64,000 bases of DNA from Streptomyces spectabilis (GCF_008704795.1 NZ_CP023690.1:6644501-6708500), one strand, 5' to 3'; positions 29,357 through 38,295 are shown, counted from the stretch's first letter. Program-made: numbers and translations. Notes: generated from the sequence alone by a model not told the origin.

Positions 29357-29962
29357 ATGGGACACCGTGAGGATCTGCTCGCAGGGGCCAAGCGCTGCCT
29401 GCTGGAGAAGGGCTTCGTGCGCACGACGGCGCGCGACGTCGTCAAGGAGTCGGGTACGAATCTCGCGTCGATCGGCTATCACTACGGCTCGAAGGACGCG
29501 CTGCTCGCCGAGGCCTACATCTCGCTCATCGAGGACCTCGGCGACGGCTTCGTGGGGCCGCCCGACGGCGACGCGGGACCCGGCGGTTCGCTGGAGCGGT
29601 TCGAGAAGATGTGGGGCAACGTCATCCAGTCGTTCCCCGAGGCGCGCGGGATCTGGATGCTGACCCTTGAGTTCATCACCCAGGGCGAGCGGCTCGCCGG
29701 GGTGCGGGACATCATGGTCAAGGCCCAGGTCCAGGGCCGCGCCGGGCTCGCCGCGCTCCTGCTCGACCTCGACGACACCGCCGTGCCGGAGGACGTCGTG
29801 AACGCCGAGGGGCGGCTCTACACGACCCTGCTCAACGGCCTCATGGTGCAGTGGCTCTTCGACCCGGGCTCGGCCACCACGGCCGGGCAGCTCACGGAGG
29901 GGCTGCGGCGGGTGGCTGAGCGGGCCTCGGCGGCGGAGGGCCGGCGGCTACCGCAGTCGTGA
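29357..29962 (+). CDS. TetR-family repressor of the MFS exporter
   Basis: 201 residues. N-terminal [23 protein letters not shown], then [30 protein letters not shown], the classic TetR DNA-binding unit. The C-terminal ligand domain is divergent. No ribosome site precedes the ATG, and the -10 TAGGGT ends seven bases before it, so the mRNA is probably leaderless. It is divergent from the exporter gene and most likely represses both through the boxes in the gap. Its 3' end overlaps the end of the convergent pucR-type gene by 15 bp. Confidence 0.9.
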   Translation: MGHREDLLAGAKRCLLEKGFVRTTARDVVKESGTNLASIGYHYGSKDALLAEAYISLIEDLGDGFVGPPDGDAGPGGSLERFEKMWGNVIQSFPEARGIWMLTLEFITQGERLAGVRDIMVKAQVQGRAGLAALLLDLDDTAVPEDVVNAEGRLYTTLLNGLMVQWLFDPGSATTAGQLTEGLRRVAERASAAEGRRLPQS

Positions 29963-31117
29963 CGCCTTCAGGGTCATGTGCAGGAGCAGCCGGTCCTCGC
30001 CCTCGTCCAGGTCCAGCTTCGTGAGCTGCTCCACGCGCGAGAGGCGGTAGTAGAGCGTCTGGCGGTGGATGCCCAGCTCCGCCGCGGCGCGGCCCGCCTG
30101 GCCCGCGCAGTCGAGGAACACCTCGGCGGTGCGGGCCAGTTCGCGGTGCGCGGGGGTCAGCAGCGCGCGGGCCACCGCGTCCTGGGCGGCCTCCGCGGGC
30201 AGCGCGGTGAGGAGGCGGTAGGGGCCGATGTCCGACCAGCGGGCGAGCGGCCCGAGCCGGGGTTCGGCGAGCGCCGCGCGGGCCGCGGCCGACGCCTCCG
30301 CCCAGGCCGCGCCCAGGTCCTCGAGGCCGTGCCGGGCGCCCGCGACCCCGGCCGTCGCGCCACCGCCCGCCGACTCCACGAGCCGGGACGCCGTCGTGAG
30401 CGCCGGGGTCAGGGCGTCCGCCGAGCGCAGCCGCACCATCACCGCGAGGGACTGGCCCACCGCGCCCGTCGTGGTCCACGGCACCGTGCACAGGGCCGTC
30501 GCCCCCGGCACGGTCCGCAGCGCGGGCGCGTCCTCCGGGCCCGCCGCGGGCCACGGCGCCACGCACACCACCGCGTGCAGGCTCTCGCCGCGCGCGCCGA
30601 GCGCCGTGCGGAGCGCCGCCAGGGCCATGTCCCGCTGCCAGCCGCGCTCCGCCGTCAGGACCGCCCGGAACTCACGGGTCAGATCGGCGCCCGCCTGTGC
30701 CTCGTCGGCGAGGAGCGCGCCGATGCGGGCGGCCACCTCCATGGCGGCGCCGAGCCGCTCCTCCGCGGGGCCCGGCTCGTCGTCGAGCAGCCACACATAG
30801 CCCAGGGCGTAGCCCCGGTGGCGTACGGGGAGGCAGATCCGGCCGCGGTGCACGCCCGCCTCCGGGGTCGGCGGGATGCGGACCGGGGTGGTGGCGCGCG
30901 TGATGCCGAAGCTCTCGAACCAGGAGCGGACCGCCGCCGTGGAGCGGCGGGTGAGGATCGAGCGGGTGCGGACCGGGTCGAGGTCGGCCGCCTCGAAGCC
31001 GTCACCGCCGTCGTGGGCGCCGAAGGCGATCAGTTCGAAGTCGCGGTTCTCCAGGGTCGCGGGCGCGCCGAGCAGGGCCGAGATCTCGTCGACCAGTTCC
31101 TGGTAGTCGCCCTTCAC
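29948..31117 (-). CDS. PucR-type regulator of proline catabolism
   Basis: 389 residues. The C-terminal PucR-type HTH is clear: [20 protein letters not shown], then [40 protein letters not shown]. The N-terminal two thirds is a sensor region without recognised motifs. The GTG start has GGAAGG upstream. It is divergent from the proline dehydrogenase gene, so it is the likely proline-responsive activator of the two catabolic genes. A 20-bp perfect palindrome lies in the shared gap. Confidence 0.88.
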   Translation of the reverse strand: MKGDYQELVDEISALLGAPATLENRDFELIAFGAHDGGDGFEAADLDPVRTRSILTRRSTAAVRSWFESFGITRATTPVRIPPTPEAGVHRGRICLPVRHRGYALGYVWLLDDEPGPAEERLGAAMEVAARIGALLADEAQAGADLTREFRAVLTAERGWQRDMALAALRTALGARGESLHAVVCVAPWPAAGPEDAPALRTVPGATALCTVPWTTTGAVGQSLAVMVRLRSADALTPALTTASRLVESAGGGATAGVAGARHGLEDLGAAWAEASAAARAALAEPRLGPLARWSDIGPYRLLTALPAEAAQDAVARALLTPAHRELARTAEVFLDCAGQAGRAAAELGIHRQTLYYRLSRVEQLTKLDLDEGEDRLLLHMTLKASRLR

Positions 31118-31212
31118 CGGGCCCTTCCTTCGCTCCGTGCGGGCTGTGCCGCCTGCCCGGTTCCCTCGTCGTCAATGCTTTCGAGAGCCATTCTCGCGCA
31201 GTCGGGCGTCCG

Positions 31213-31232
31213 TCTCAGACATCTGTCTGAGA
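31213..31232. promoter_or_regulatory. Perfect 20-bp palindrome upstream of the proline genes
   Basis: TCTCAGACA (31213-31221) and TGTCTGAGA (31224-31232) are exact reverse complements separated by two bases. It stands about 95 bp from the regulator start and 144 bp from the proline dehydrogenase start, a good position for an activator or autoregulatory site. A second small palindrome, AGGATC/GATCCT, lies near 31269-31285. Confidence 0.65.
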
Positions 31233-31375
31233 TCCAGCCCACGGATGCGTGACAGGTGTCGATGGCTCAGGATCGGAGGGATCCTTAGGTTTCACGGTGG
31301 TTCTCCGTGCCGTACCAGTTTTGTCGCAAAAATGATGCCGGTGCGGCTTCGTTCGTACTCCCGTGGAGGTGCCCC

Positions 31376-32302
31376 GTGCTGGGTCCCGTGATCCTTGCCG
31401 CGTCACGCAGTGACAAGATGCGTCGTTTCGTTTCGGCGGCGCCGGGCACCAAGCAGGTCGTCGACCGCTTCATCGCCGGTGAGACCGTCGACCAGGTCGT
31501 CCCGATCGTCGAGGACGCGGTCGGCAAGGGCCTGGAGGTCACCCTCGACGTCGTCGGCGAGGACATCACCACCGTCGAGCAGTCCCACGCCGCGCGCGAC
31601 GCCTATCTGGAGCTCATCGACCGCCTCAAGGACCTCGGCTTCGGCGAGAAGGCCGAGATGTCCGTGAAGCTGTCCATGTTCGGCCAAGCGCTGGAGGGCG
31701 GCCACGAGCTGGCCCTCGCGAACGTCCGCCCGGTCGTCGAGGCCGCCGCCGCCATCGGCACCACCGTCACGCTGGACGCCGAGGACCACACCACCCTGGA
31801 CTCGATGTTCGCCATCCACGACGAGCTGCGGAAGGACTTCCCGCAGACCGGCTGTGTGATCCAGGCCTATCTGTTCCGCACCGAGGACGACGCCCGCCGC
31901 CTGGCCGCCAACGGCAGCCGCGTGCGCATCGTGAAGGGCGCGTACAAGGAGCCCGCCGAGGTCGCGTACCAGGACAAGGCGGAGATCGACAAGGCGTACG
32001 TCCGCATCCTGAAGATCCTGATGGACGGCGAGGGCTATCCGATGATCGGGTCCCACGACCCGCGCCTGATCGCCATCACCCAGGAGCTGGCCCGGCGCGC
32101 CGGGCGCAAACTGGACGAGTACGAATTCCAGATGCTGTACGGCATCCGCAGCGAGGAGCACCTGCGGCTCGCCGCGGAGGGCCACCGCATGCGCGTCTAC
32201 ACCGCCTACGGCACCGACTGGTACGGCTACTTCATGCGCCGTCTCGCGGAGAAGCCGGCGAACCTGCTGTTCTTCGGCCGCTCCATCCTCACCAAGGGCT
32301 GA
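31376..32302 (+). CDS. Proline dehydrogenase
   Basis: 308 residues, the stand-alone PRODH found in Gram-positive bacteria. It oxidises L-proline to pyrroline-5-carboxylate with FAD at the membrane face. The barrel motifs include MSVKLSMFG, TVTLDAEDHTTLDS, VIQAYLFRTEDDARRLA, RVRIVKGAYKEP and YEFQMLYGIRSEEHLRLA. Near the C-terminus YTAYGTDWYGYFMRRLAEKP carries the paired arginines that bind the proline carboxylate. GTG 31376 is chosen because GGAGG is seven bases upstream. Co-transcribed with the P5C dehydrogenase gene 53 bases downstream. Confidence 0.95.
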   Translation: MLGPVILAASRSDKMRRFVSAAPGTKQVVDRFIAGETVDQVVPIVEDAVGKGLEVTLDVVGEDITTVEQSHAARDAYLELIDRLKDLGFGEKAEMSVKLSMFGQALEGGHELALANVRPVVEAAAAIGTTVTLDAEDHTTLDSMFAIHDELRKDFPQTGCVIQAYLFRTEDDARRLAANGSRVRIVKGAYKEPAEVAYQDKAEIDKAYVRILKILMDGEGYPMIGSHDPRLIAITQELARRAGRKLDEYEFQMLYGIRSEEHLRLAAEGHRMRVYTAYGTDWYGYFMRRLAEKPANLLFFGRSILTKG

Positions 32303-32355
32303 GCCGCCCGCCCCTCCCGCACAGAGCCCCCGCACAAAAAGGAGCCAAGGAACTC

Positions 32356-33987
32356 ATGGACGCTGTGACCCAGGTCCCCGCCCCGGTCAACGAGCCGGTA
32401 CACGGCTACGCCCCGGGCTCCCCGGAGCGCGCCCGGCTCGAGGCCAAGCTCAAGGAGCTGTCCGAGAACCCGATCGAGCTGCCGATGACCATCGGCGGCG
32501 AGAAGCGCCTCGGCGGCGGCGAGCCGTTCGAGGTCGTCCAGCCGCACAACCACAAGGCCGTCATCGGCACCGGCCGCGGCGCCACGCAGCAGGACGCCCA
32601 GGACGCGATCGACGCCGCGCTCGCCGCCGCCCCTGCCTGGCGCGCGATGGCCTTCGACGACCGCGCCGCGATCATCCTGCGCGCCGCCGAGCTGCTGTCC
32701 ACGACGTGGCGCGAGACGCTGGCCGCCTCCACCATGCTCGGCCAGTCCAAGACCGCCCAGCAGGCCGAGATCGACACGCCCTGCGAGCTCGTCGACTTCT
32801 GGCGCTTCAATGTGAAGTACGCCCGTGACCTGCTCGCCGAGCAGCCCCCGGCGAACTCCACCGGCGTCTGGAACCGTCTGGACCACCGCCCGCTCGAGGG
32901 CTTCGTCTACGCGATCACGCCGTTCAACTTCACGGCCATCGCGGGCAACCTGCCGACCGCCCCGGCCCTGATGGGCAACGTGGTCGTGTGGAAGCCGTCC
33001 CCGACGCAGACCCACGCCGCCGTCCTGCTCATGCAGCTCCTGGAGGAGGCGGGCCTGCCCAAGGGCGTCATCAACCTGGTGACCGGCGACGGCATCGCCG
33101 TCTCCGACGTGGCCCTGCACCACCCGGACCTGGCCGGCATCCACTTCACCGGCTCGACCCGCACCTTCCAGCACCTGTGGAAGACGGTCGGCACGAACAT
33201 CGAGAAGTACCGCTCCTACCCGCGCATCGTGGGCGAGACGGGCGGCAAGGACTTTGTGGTGGCGCACCCCAGCGCCGACCGCGCCGTCCTGAAGACCGCG
33301 CTGACCCGCGGCTCCTTCGAGTTCCAGGGCCAGAAGTGCTCGGCCACCTCGCGCGCCTACATCCCGGCCTCCATCTGGAACGACGGGTTCAAGGAGGAGT
33401 TCGCGGCCGAGGTCGACGGCATCAAGATGGGTGACGTCACCGACCTGTCGAACTTCATCGGCGCCGTCATCGACGACCGCGCGTTCGCCAAGAACAAGGC
33501 GGCGATCGACCGGGCCAAGGCCGACGAGACCTGCACGATCGTCGCGGGCGGCAGCTACGACGACTCCGAGGGCTACTTCGTGCGCCCGACGGTCGTCGAG
33601 TGCACCGACCCGGCCAACGAGGTCTTCAAGGACGAGTACTTCGGCCCGTTCCTGGCCGTGTACGTCTACGAGGACGACAAGTACGACGAGATGCTGACCC
33701 AGATGGAGTCGGTGTCGGCCTACGCGCTCACCGGCTCGGTCATCTCCAAGGACCGCGCGGCGGCCGCGTACACGATGGAGAAGCTCCGCTACGCCGCGGG
33801 CAACTTCTACATCAACGACAAGTCGACCGGCGCCGTCGTCGGCCAGCAGCCCTTCGGCGGCGGCCGTGCCTCCGGCACCAACGACAAGGCGGGCGCCCCG
33901 CAGAACCTGATGCGCTGGACCCTGACCCGCGCCATCAAGGAGACGCTGGTCGCGCCGACCGACTACGGCTACCCGCACATGGGCTGA
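32356..33987 (+). CDS. pruA: L-glutamate gamma-semialdehyde (P5C) dehydrogenase
   Basis: 543 residues, typical of monofunctional P5CDH. It oxidises glutamate semialdehyde to glutamate with NAD, completing proline use. The catalytic Cys is C328 in FEFQGQKCSATSRAYI. The NAD site shows VYAITPFNFTAIAGNLPTAP and IHFTGSTRTFQHLWKTVG. C-terminal NDKSTGAVVGQQPFGGGRASGTNDKAG is a P5CDH hallmark. AAAAGGAG precedes the ATG. It forms a two-gene operon with proline dehydrogenase; the pair equals a split PutA. A hairpin follows. Confidence 0.96.
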   Translation: MDAVTQVPAPVNEPVHGYAPGSPERARLEAKLKELSENPIELPMTIGGEKRLGGGEPFEVVQPHNHKAVIGTGRGATQQDAQDAIDAALAAAPAWRAMAFDDRAAIILRAAELLSTTWRETLAASTMLGQSKTAQQAEIDTPCELVDFWRFNVKYARDLLAEQPPANSTGVWNRLDHRPLEGFVYAITPFNFTAIAGNLPTAPALMGNVVVWKPSPTQTHAAVLLMQLLEEAGLPKGVINLVTGDGIAVSDVALHHPDLAGIHFTGSTRTFQHLWKTVGTNIEKYRSYPRIVGETGGKDFVVAHPSADRAVLKTALTRGSFEFQGQKCSATSRAYIPASIWNDGFKEEFAAEVDGIKMGDVTDLSNFIGAVIDDRAFAKNKAAIDRAKADETCTIVAGGSYDDSEGYFVRPTVVECTDPANEVFKDEYFGPFLAVYVYEDDKYDEMLTQMESVSAYALTGSVISKDRAAAAYTMEKLRYAAGNFYINDKSTGAVVGQQPFGGGRASGTNDKAGAPQNLMRWTLTRAIKETLVAPTDYGYPHMG

Positions 33988-34022
33988 CGCCCCCCCCCGA
34001 GGGCGCACGCCCTCATGAACCC

Positions 34023-34059
34023 CCGCCCCCGGCTTGGGCCCCACCCCGGCCGGGGGCGG
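34023..34059 (+). terminator. Terminator of the proline operon
   Basis: CCGCCCCCGGC (34023-34033) pairs perfectly with GCCGGGGGCGG (34049-34059) around a 15-nt loop, 36 bases after the stop. Confidence 0.7.
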
Positions 34060-34110
34060 TGTCGTATAGGTTGCGACGACACGACAGCGCGCGACCCAGG
34101 GGGCTAGCGG

Positions 34111-34773
34111 GTGGACGATCCGAAGAACCGGCCGTCGGTGGTCCTGTTCGACCTCGGCAACGTGCTGTTCCGCGACCCGTGGGAAACGCTGCTCTTGACC
34201 GAGGGAGAGGGCCTCGCCGACCGCCTCGGGCTCGATCGCGACGAGGTCGACACGGTCGGGCGGCGGCTCTGGCGCCGGTTCAGCGTGGTCGAGGCGGAAG
34301 AGGGCGAGTACTGGGAGGAGTTGGGGCGCGAGCTCGGCAGGAAGGTCCCGCCCTCACTGGTCGAGGAGCTGGAGGACCGCCTCCTCGTCGCCAACCCGGC
34401 GGCAGCCGAACTCCTCGCCGCGGCCTCGGACGCCGGGGCGCGGCCGGTGGGCATCGCCTCGAACAACACGTCCTTCTGGTACGCGAAGCAGGCCGAGCGT
34501 CTGTCCCTGCACCAGTGGTTGGACCCCCGACTCGTCTTCCTCTCTCATGAGTTGGGCGTCACGAAGGGCGCAAGGGGCCGCGGCCTCCTCGAAGCGGCCG
34601 CCGAGCGCGTGCACCCGCCGTCGACCCTTCTGATCGAGGACCGCGCGGGCAATCTGCGCCGCGCGCGAGGGCTCGGCTTCCGGACGGCGGCGTACGCGTT
34701 CGAGGGAGCGGCGCCTTCGGAGGGCCGACCGGTCGCTGACGCGCGGGAACTGCTGAGGAGGCTCTCGGCATGA
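34111..34773 (+). CDS. HAD-superfamily hydrolase (YihX-like)
   Basis: 220 residues. The HAD motifs can be read in order: nucleophile D14 in VVLFDLGNVLF, motif II in PVGIASNNT, motif III Lys in ELGVTKGARGRG and motif IV in TLLIEDRAGNLRRARGLG. The FDLGNV form, with Gly where many HAD phosphatases have the second Asp, is typical of the YihX/sugar-phosphatase branch, so the role of the acid/base residue may differ. The substrate is unknown. GTG 34111 has AGGGGG upstream. Its stop overlaps the start of the next gene (ATGA), so the two are probably translated together. Confidence 0.82.
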   Translation: MDDPKNRPSVVLFDLGNVLFRDPWETLLLTEGEGLADRLGLDRDEVDTVGRRLWRRFSVVEAEEGEYWEELGRELGRKVPPSLVEELEDRLLVANPAAAELLAAASDAGARPVGIASNNTSFWYAKQAERLSLHQWLDPRLVFLSHELGVTKGARGRGLLEAAAERVHPPSTLLIEDRAGNLRRARGLGFRTAAYAFEGAAPSEGRPVADARELLRRLSA

Positions 34774-35447
34774 GCGTGCCGCCGCCCTCGTCGGACCCCT
34801 CCGCGCGGCCGCCCCGCAAGGGCCCCGCGGGGGTGCGGCCCCCGGACGCCGAGGCGGGCCTCACGGCTGCGTCGCCGGTGATCGCCACGCTCCTCGCCGA
34901 GTACAACTCGCTGCGGCAGGAGAGCCTCCAGGCCATCACCAACCGCATCCAGATCATGAACTTCGCGTTCACCTCGCTCGCGGTGGTCGTCGCGGCCGTG
35001 CTGACGTCCGACCTGTCCCGCGGCGTCCTGATCCCGGCCTGCCTGGTCTTCGTGCCCGCGGCCGCCAAGGCGAGCCTGCTGATCTGGCTGGGCGAGTACC
35101 ACCGGTCGCAGCGGGCGGGCCAGGGCGTCGCCGTGGTCGAGCGCCGGATCAACGCGCTGCTCGGCGGCCCCGCCGTGCTCAGCTGGGAGTCCCGCCTCGT
35201 CTCCTCCGGTACGCACATGGGGTATCCGTACGTGGCGACGGCCGCGTTCATCCTGAGCACCGGCGTGCTCGCAGAGGTCCTCGGCGCCTACTTCCTCATC
35301 GAGCGGTACGCGGGCGGCGGCACGCCCTGGGACGACGTCGCGCTCGGCGGGGCCGTGCTGCTCTACGCGGTGATGACCGAGGCGGTCTTCCTGCGGTTCT
35401 TCCGGGTGCGGTGGCGGGCCATCCGGAGCGCGACGCACAGCGGATAG
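34770..35447 (+). CDS. Four-helix membrane protein of unknown function
   Basis: 225 residues, not recognised. A Pro-rich N-terminal tail (residues 1-35) is followed by an amphipathic helix, LLAEYNSLRQESLQAITNRI. Hydrophobic segments lie at about 65-80, 88-108, 155-175 and 190-208. The arrangement resembles small bacterial membrane proteins with an EYN-LR-type helix before the first membrane span, but no catalytic motif is visible. It overlaps the HAD gene by four bases with GAGGAGG just upstream, so a shared function with the phosphatase is likely. Confidence 0.75.
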   Translation: MSVPPPSSDPSARPPRKGPAGVRPPDAEAGLTAASPVIATLLAEYNSLRQESLQAITNRIQIMNFAFTSLAVVVAAVLTSDLSRGVLIPACLVFVPAAAKASLLIWLGEYHRSQRAGQGVAVVERRINALLGGPAVLSWESRLVSSGTHMGYPYVATAAFILSTGVLAEVLGAYFLIERYAGGGTPWDDVALGGAVLLYAVMTEAVFLRFFRVRWRAIRSATHSG

Positions 35448-35455
35448 CGCGGGGG

Positions 35456-36334
35456 CTAGGCCTGCGCGCGGCGGCCGAGGAAGTTCTCGATCAGGTCCGC
35501 GATCTGCCCGGCGTGCGTCTCCAGGGCGAAGTGGCCCGTGGGGAGCAGGTGCACCTCGGCCTCGGGCAGGTCGCGCTGGAAGGCGGTCGCGCCCGCGCGC
35601 ACGAAGATCTGGTCGTGTGCGCCCCACACCGCGAGCAGCGGCACCTGGCTCTCGCGGAAGTACGCCTGGAAGTCCGGGTACAGCGCGATGTTGCCGCCGT
35701 AGTCGCCCATCAGGCCGAGCTGGACGGCGTCCTGCCCCGCTCGCGCCATCGCCGCGGTGTCGTGCTCCCACGCGTCGGGGCTGATCAGGTCGAGGTAGCG
35801 CTCGGGGACGCCGTGTGTGTACTGCCACTTGATGCCTTCGGGGGAGCGGATCTCCCGCACGGCCGCGGCCGTCTCCTCGTTCGGGTCCTTGATGTACGCG
35901 AAGACGGGCGCCCAGGCCTCGGCGCCGAGGCCCTCCTCGTACGCGTTGCCGTTCTGCGTGACGATCGCCGTGATCCGTCCGGGGTGGGCGAGCGCGAGGC
36001 GCAGACCGATCGGCGCGCCGTAGTCCTGGACGTACAGCGCGAACCGGGTCAGGCCGATCCGCTCGGTGAACTCGGCGGTGATCTCGGCCAGTTCGGCGAA
36101 GGTGTACGAGAAGGTGTCGGCGGCGGGCGCCGCGGAGCGGCCGAAGCCGATGTGGTCAGGGGCGATGACGCGGTAGCGGTGGGCGAGGAGCGGGATGAGG
36201 TCCCGGAACATGTGCGAGCTGGACGGGAAGCCGTGCAGCAGGAGCAGCACGGGGGCGTCGGCGGGCCCCGCCTCGCGGTAGAAGACCTCGTGGCCGCGGA
36301 CGGTGGTGGTGCGGTGGTGGACCTGGGCGCTCAT
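35456..36334 (-). CDS. Alpha/beta hydrolase, epoxide hydrolase/haloalkane dehalogenase type
   Basis: 292 residues. The oxyanion motif HGFPSSSHMF (from residue 34) and the nucleophile elbow FALYVQDYGAPIG with D104 point to the Asp-nucleophile branch of alpha/beta hydrolases (epoxide hydrolases, haloalkane dehalogenases). The acid is in AVWGAHDQIF and the base His in LLPTGHFALETH. It is therefore likely to open epoxides or cleave C-halogen bonds rather than esters. ATG 36334 has GAGGGG upstream. Divergent from the old yellow enzyme gene; the gap contains operator-like palindromes. Confidence 0.87.
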   Translation of the reverse strand: MSAQVHHRTTTVRGHEVFYREAGPADAPVLLLLHGFPSSSHMFRDLIPLLAHRYRVIAPDHIGFGRSAAPAADTFSYTFAELAEITAEFTERIGLTRFALYVQDYGAPIGLRLALAHPGRITAIVTQNGNAYEEGLGAEAWAPVFAYIKDPNEETAAAVREIRSPEGIKWQYTHGVPERYLDLISPDAWEHDTAAMARAGQDAVQLGLMGDYGGNIALYPDFQAYFRESQVPLLAVWGAHDQIFVRAGATAFQRDLPEAEVHLLPTGHFALETHAGQIADLIENFLGRRAQA

Positions 36335-36394
36335 TCTTCTAACCCCTCATGCTGACTTTGGTGGTTGGCGTGCGGTAAGTGCACCACGCTTCTG

Positions 36395-36466
36395 CCTAAC
36401 TGGTCAAGATGAATTGAAAGGTTAGGTCGGAGCGGACTTGAAACTGACACCTGTGTCAGCTTCTAC
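36395..36466 (+). promoter_or_regulatory. Operator and promoter of the old yellow enzyme gene
   Basis: The palindrome CTGACACCTGTGTCAG at 36444-36459 (7-bp arms, 2-bp centre) fills the spacer of a promoter: TTGAAA (36438-36443), 17 bp, TTCTAC (36461-36466). A second inverted repeat, CCTAAC (36395-36400) and GTTAGG (36421-36426), lies upstream. The position fits a repressor binding between -35 and -10; no regulator gene is adjacent. Confidence 0.55.
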
Positions 36467-36475
36467 CGTTGCGGC

Positions 36476-37585
36476 ATGACGCAGAACACGCTCCTCACCC
36501 CGTACGCCGCCCCCTTCGGCCACCTCCCCAACCGCATGGTCATGGCCCCCATGACCCGCTTCCGCGGCGAGGAGGACGGCACCCCGCAGCCGATCGTCGC
36601 CGACTACTACGCCCAGCGGGCGAGCGCCGGGCTCATCGTCACGGAGGGCATCTGGCCCAGCAGCCGCGGCCAGAGCGGCTGGCGCATCCCCGGCCTGGAG
36701 ACGGCCGCGCACGTCGCGGGCTGGCGGCGGGTCACCGAGGCCGTGCACGCCGCGGGCGGGCGGATCTACGCCCAGCTCATGCACGGCGGCCGGCACGGCC
36801 ACCCGCTGTCGCGCATCGACGGCGACGCGCCCGCCGCCCCGTCCGTCGTGGTCTCGCCCGAGCTGGTGCACGTGCGTGACGGCGGCAAGGCCGAGCCCGT
36901 GACCCCGCGCGTGATGACCGTCGACGACATCCGCACCGCCGTCGACGACCACGTGGCCGCGGCCCGCAACGCCATCGAGGCGGGCTTCGACGGCGTCGAA
37001 CTGCACGGCGCCAACAGCTACTTGATCCACCAGTTCCTCGCCGACAACACCAACCTCCGCGACGACGCGTACGGCAGGGGGTCGATGGAGAACCGCATCC
37101 GGTTCGCGGTGGAGGTGGTGCGCGCGGTCGCCGACGCCATCGGCGCGGAGCGGCTCGGCCTGCGGCTCTCGCCCGGCAACCCGCAGTTCGGCATGTACGA
37201 GGCCGACCCGGGACCGGTCTACCGCGCGCTGCTCGACGAGATCGACGGCCTCGGCCTGGCCTATCTGCACCTCACCGACAACGACCGCTACCCCGCCCTC
37301 GACGACCTGCGCCCCCACTGGAGCGGCACCCTCATCGCCAACGTCGGCGAGAACGGCGACCCGACGACCAAGGAGGCGGGCGAGGCCGTCGTCGCCGACG
37401 GCCGCGCCGACCTCGTCTCCTACGGCAGGGCGTTCCTCACCACTCCGGACCTGCCGCACCGCTTCGCCGTGGGCGCGCCGCCGAACGACCTCGACGCGGC
37501 GCACCTGTACACGAACGGCGCCGAGGGGTACACCGACTACCCCGCCCTCGGCGCCCGGGAGCTTCAGACCTCCACGAGCACCTGA
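36476..37585 (+). CDS. Old yellow enzyme family flavin oxidoreductase
   Basis: 369 residues. This FMN ene-reductase family reduces activated C=C bonds or nitro compounds with NADPH. The start NTLLTPYAAPFGHLPNRMVM, the AQLMHGGRHGHP strand, the substrate-anchoring His/Asn pair in GVELHGANSYLIHQFL, NLRDDAYGRGSMENRIRF and the phosphate-binding end (VSYGRAFLTTPDLPHRF) are all present. The ATG lies only about ten bases after the predicted -10, so the leader is very short. Its 3' end overlaps the convergent nitroreductase-fold gene by 22 bp. Confidence 0.93.
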   Translation: MTQNTLLTPYAAPFGHLPNRMVMAPMTRFRGEEDGTPQPIVADYYAQRASAGLIVTEGIWPSSRGQSGWRIPGLETAAHVAGWRRVTEAVHAAGGRIYAQLMHGGRHGHPLSRIDGDAPAAPSVVVSPELVHVRDGGKAEPVTPRVMTVDDIRTAVDDHVAAARNAIEAGFDGVELHGANSYLIHQFLADNTNLRDDAYGRGSMENRIRFAVEVVRAVADAIGAERLGLRLSPGNPQFGMYEADPGPVYRALLDEIDGLGLAYLHLTDNDRYPALDDLRPHWSGTLIANVGENGDPTTKEAGEAVVADGRADLVSYGRAFLTTPDLPHRFAVGAPPNDLDAAHLYTNGAEGYTDYPALGARELQTSTST

Positions 37586-38295
37586 TCGAGGGACTTGCGC
37601 ACCAGATCGGGCACCTGGCAGTCCGGTGCCGGATAGCCGACGGGGATCACCGCGAACGCCTTCTCGTTCTCCGGCCGTCCGAGCACCTCGGACAGGAACC
37701 GCATCGGGCTCGGCGTGTGGATCAGGGCGGCGAGCCCCGACAGGTGCAGCGCGGACAGGAGCATGCCGACCGCGATGCCGACCGACTCGTCGACGTAGTA
37801 GTGCTTGTGCTTGGTGCCGTCGTCGCCGAGCCAGTACCGCTGCTGGAAGACGACGATCAGCGCGGGCGCGTCCGTCAGGTGCGGCTTCACCTCGTCCGTG
37901 CCCAGCGGGCGCAGCGCGGCCAGCCACTCCTCGCCGAGCCGCCCGTCGTACGAGATCCGCTCCTCGTGCTCGGCGGCCTCCCGGATGCGGCGGCGCACCT
38001 CGGGGTCCCGCACCAGGACGAACGTCCACGGCTGCTGGTGCGCGCCCGAGGGCGCGGTCGCCGCGCACGCGACGGCGTCCCGTACGACCTGCGGCGGCAC
38101 GGGGTCCGACGAGAACTGCCGCACGGTGCGGCGCTCGTCCATCCGCTCCCTCAACTCGGCGGCGTGCGCGAGGGATTCGGCCTGGGGCATGCGGGCGGGG
38201 CGGTAGGGAACCGAGCGGTAGGGCTGCCCGTGGATCGGTGTCCAGCGGTCGGCGGGGTGTCCGGTCTCCGGCTTGTGCTGTTCGGTATCAGGCAT
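37564..38295 (-). CDS. Iodotyrosine-deiodinase-like nitroreductase-fold flavoprotein
   Basis: 243 residues. It has the nitroreductase fold but matches the iodotyrosine deiodinase (IYD) branch: RRTVRQFSSDPVPPQVV, TAPSGAHQQPWTFVLV, the lid region EERISYDGRLGEEWLAALR, HYYVDESVGIAVGMLLSAL, and the end ALIHTPSP, LGRPENEKAFAVIPVGYP, VPDLVRKSLDQVLVEV. The lid residues that hold the halotyrosine zwitterion in known enzymes (Glu, Tyr four later, Lys 21 after the Tyr) are present as E112, Y116 and K137. Reductive dehalogenation of halotyrosines is therefore the best guess, with NAD(P)H quinone or nitro reduction as the fallback. No ribosome site precedes the ATG; CAGAAT stands six bases upstream, so it may be leaderless. 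Confidence 0.85.
   Translation of the reverse strand: MPDTEQHKPETGHPADRWTPIHGQPYRSVPYRPARMPQAESLAHAAELRERMDERRTVRQFSSDPVPPQVVRDAVACAATAPSGAHQQPWTFVLVRDPEVRRRIREAAEHEERISYDGRLGEEWLAALRPLGTDEVKPHLTDAPALIVVFQQRYWLGDDGTKHKHYYVDESVGIAVGMLLSALHLSGLAALIHTPSPMRFLSEVLGRPENEKAFAVIPVGYPAPDCQVPDLVRKSLDQVLVEV

Noticed and set aside
35456..36334. Esterase or lipase call for the alpha/beta hydrolase
   Set aside because: The nucleophile position holds Asp (VQDYG), not Ser, which points to epoxide hydrolase or dehalogenase chemistry.
36395..36426. CCTAAC...GTTAGG as an iron (IdeR/DmdR) box
   Set aside because: The spacing of 20 bp between arms does not match the 19-bp iron-box palindrome; no iron gene is nearby.
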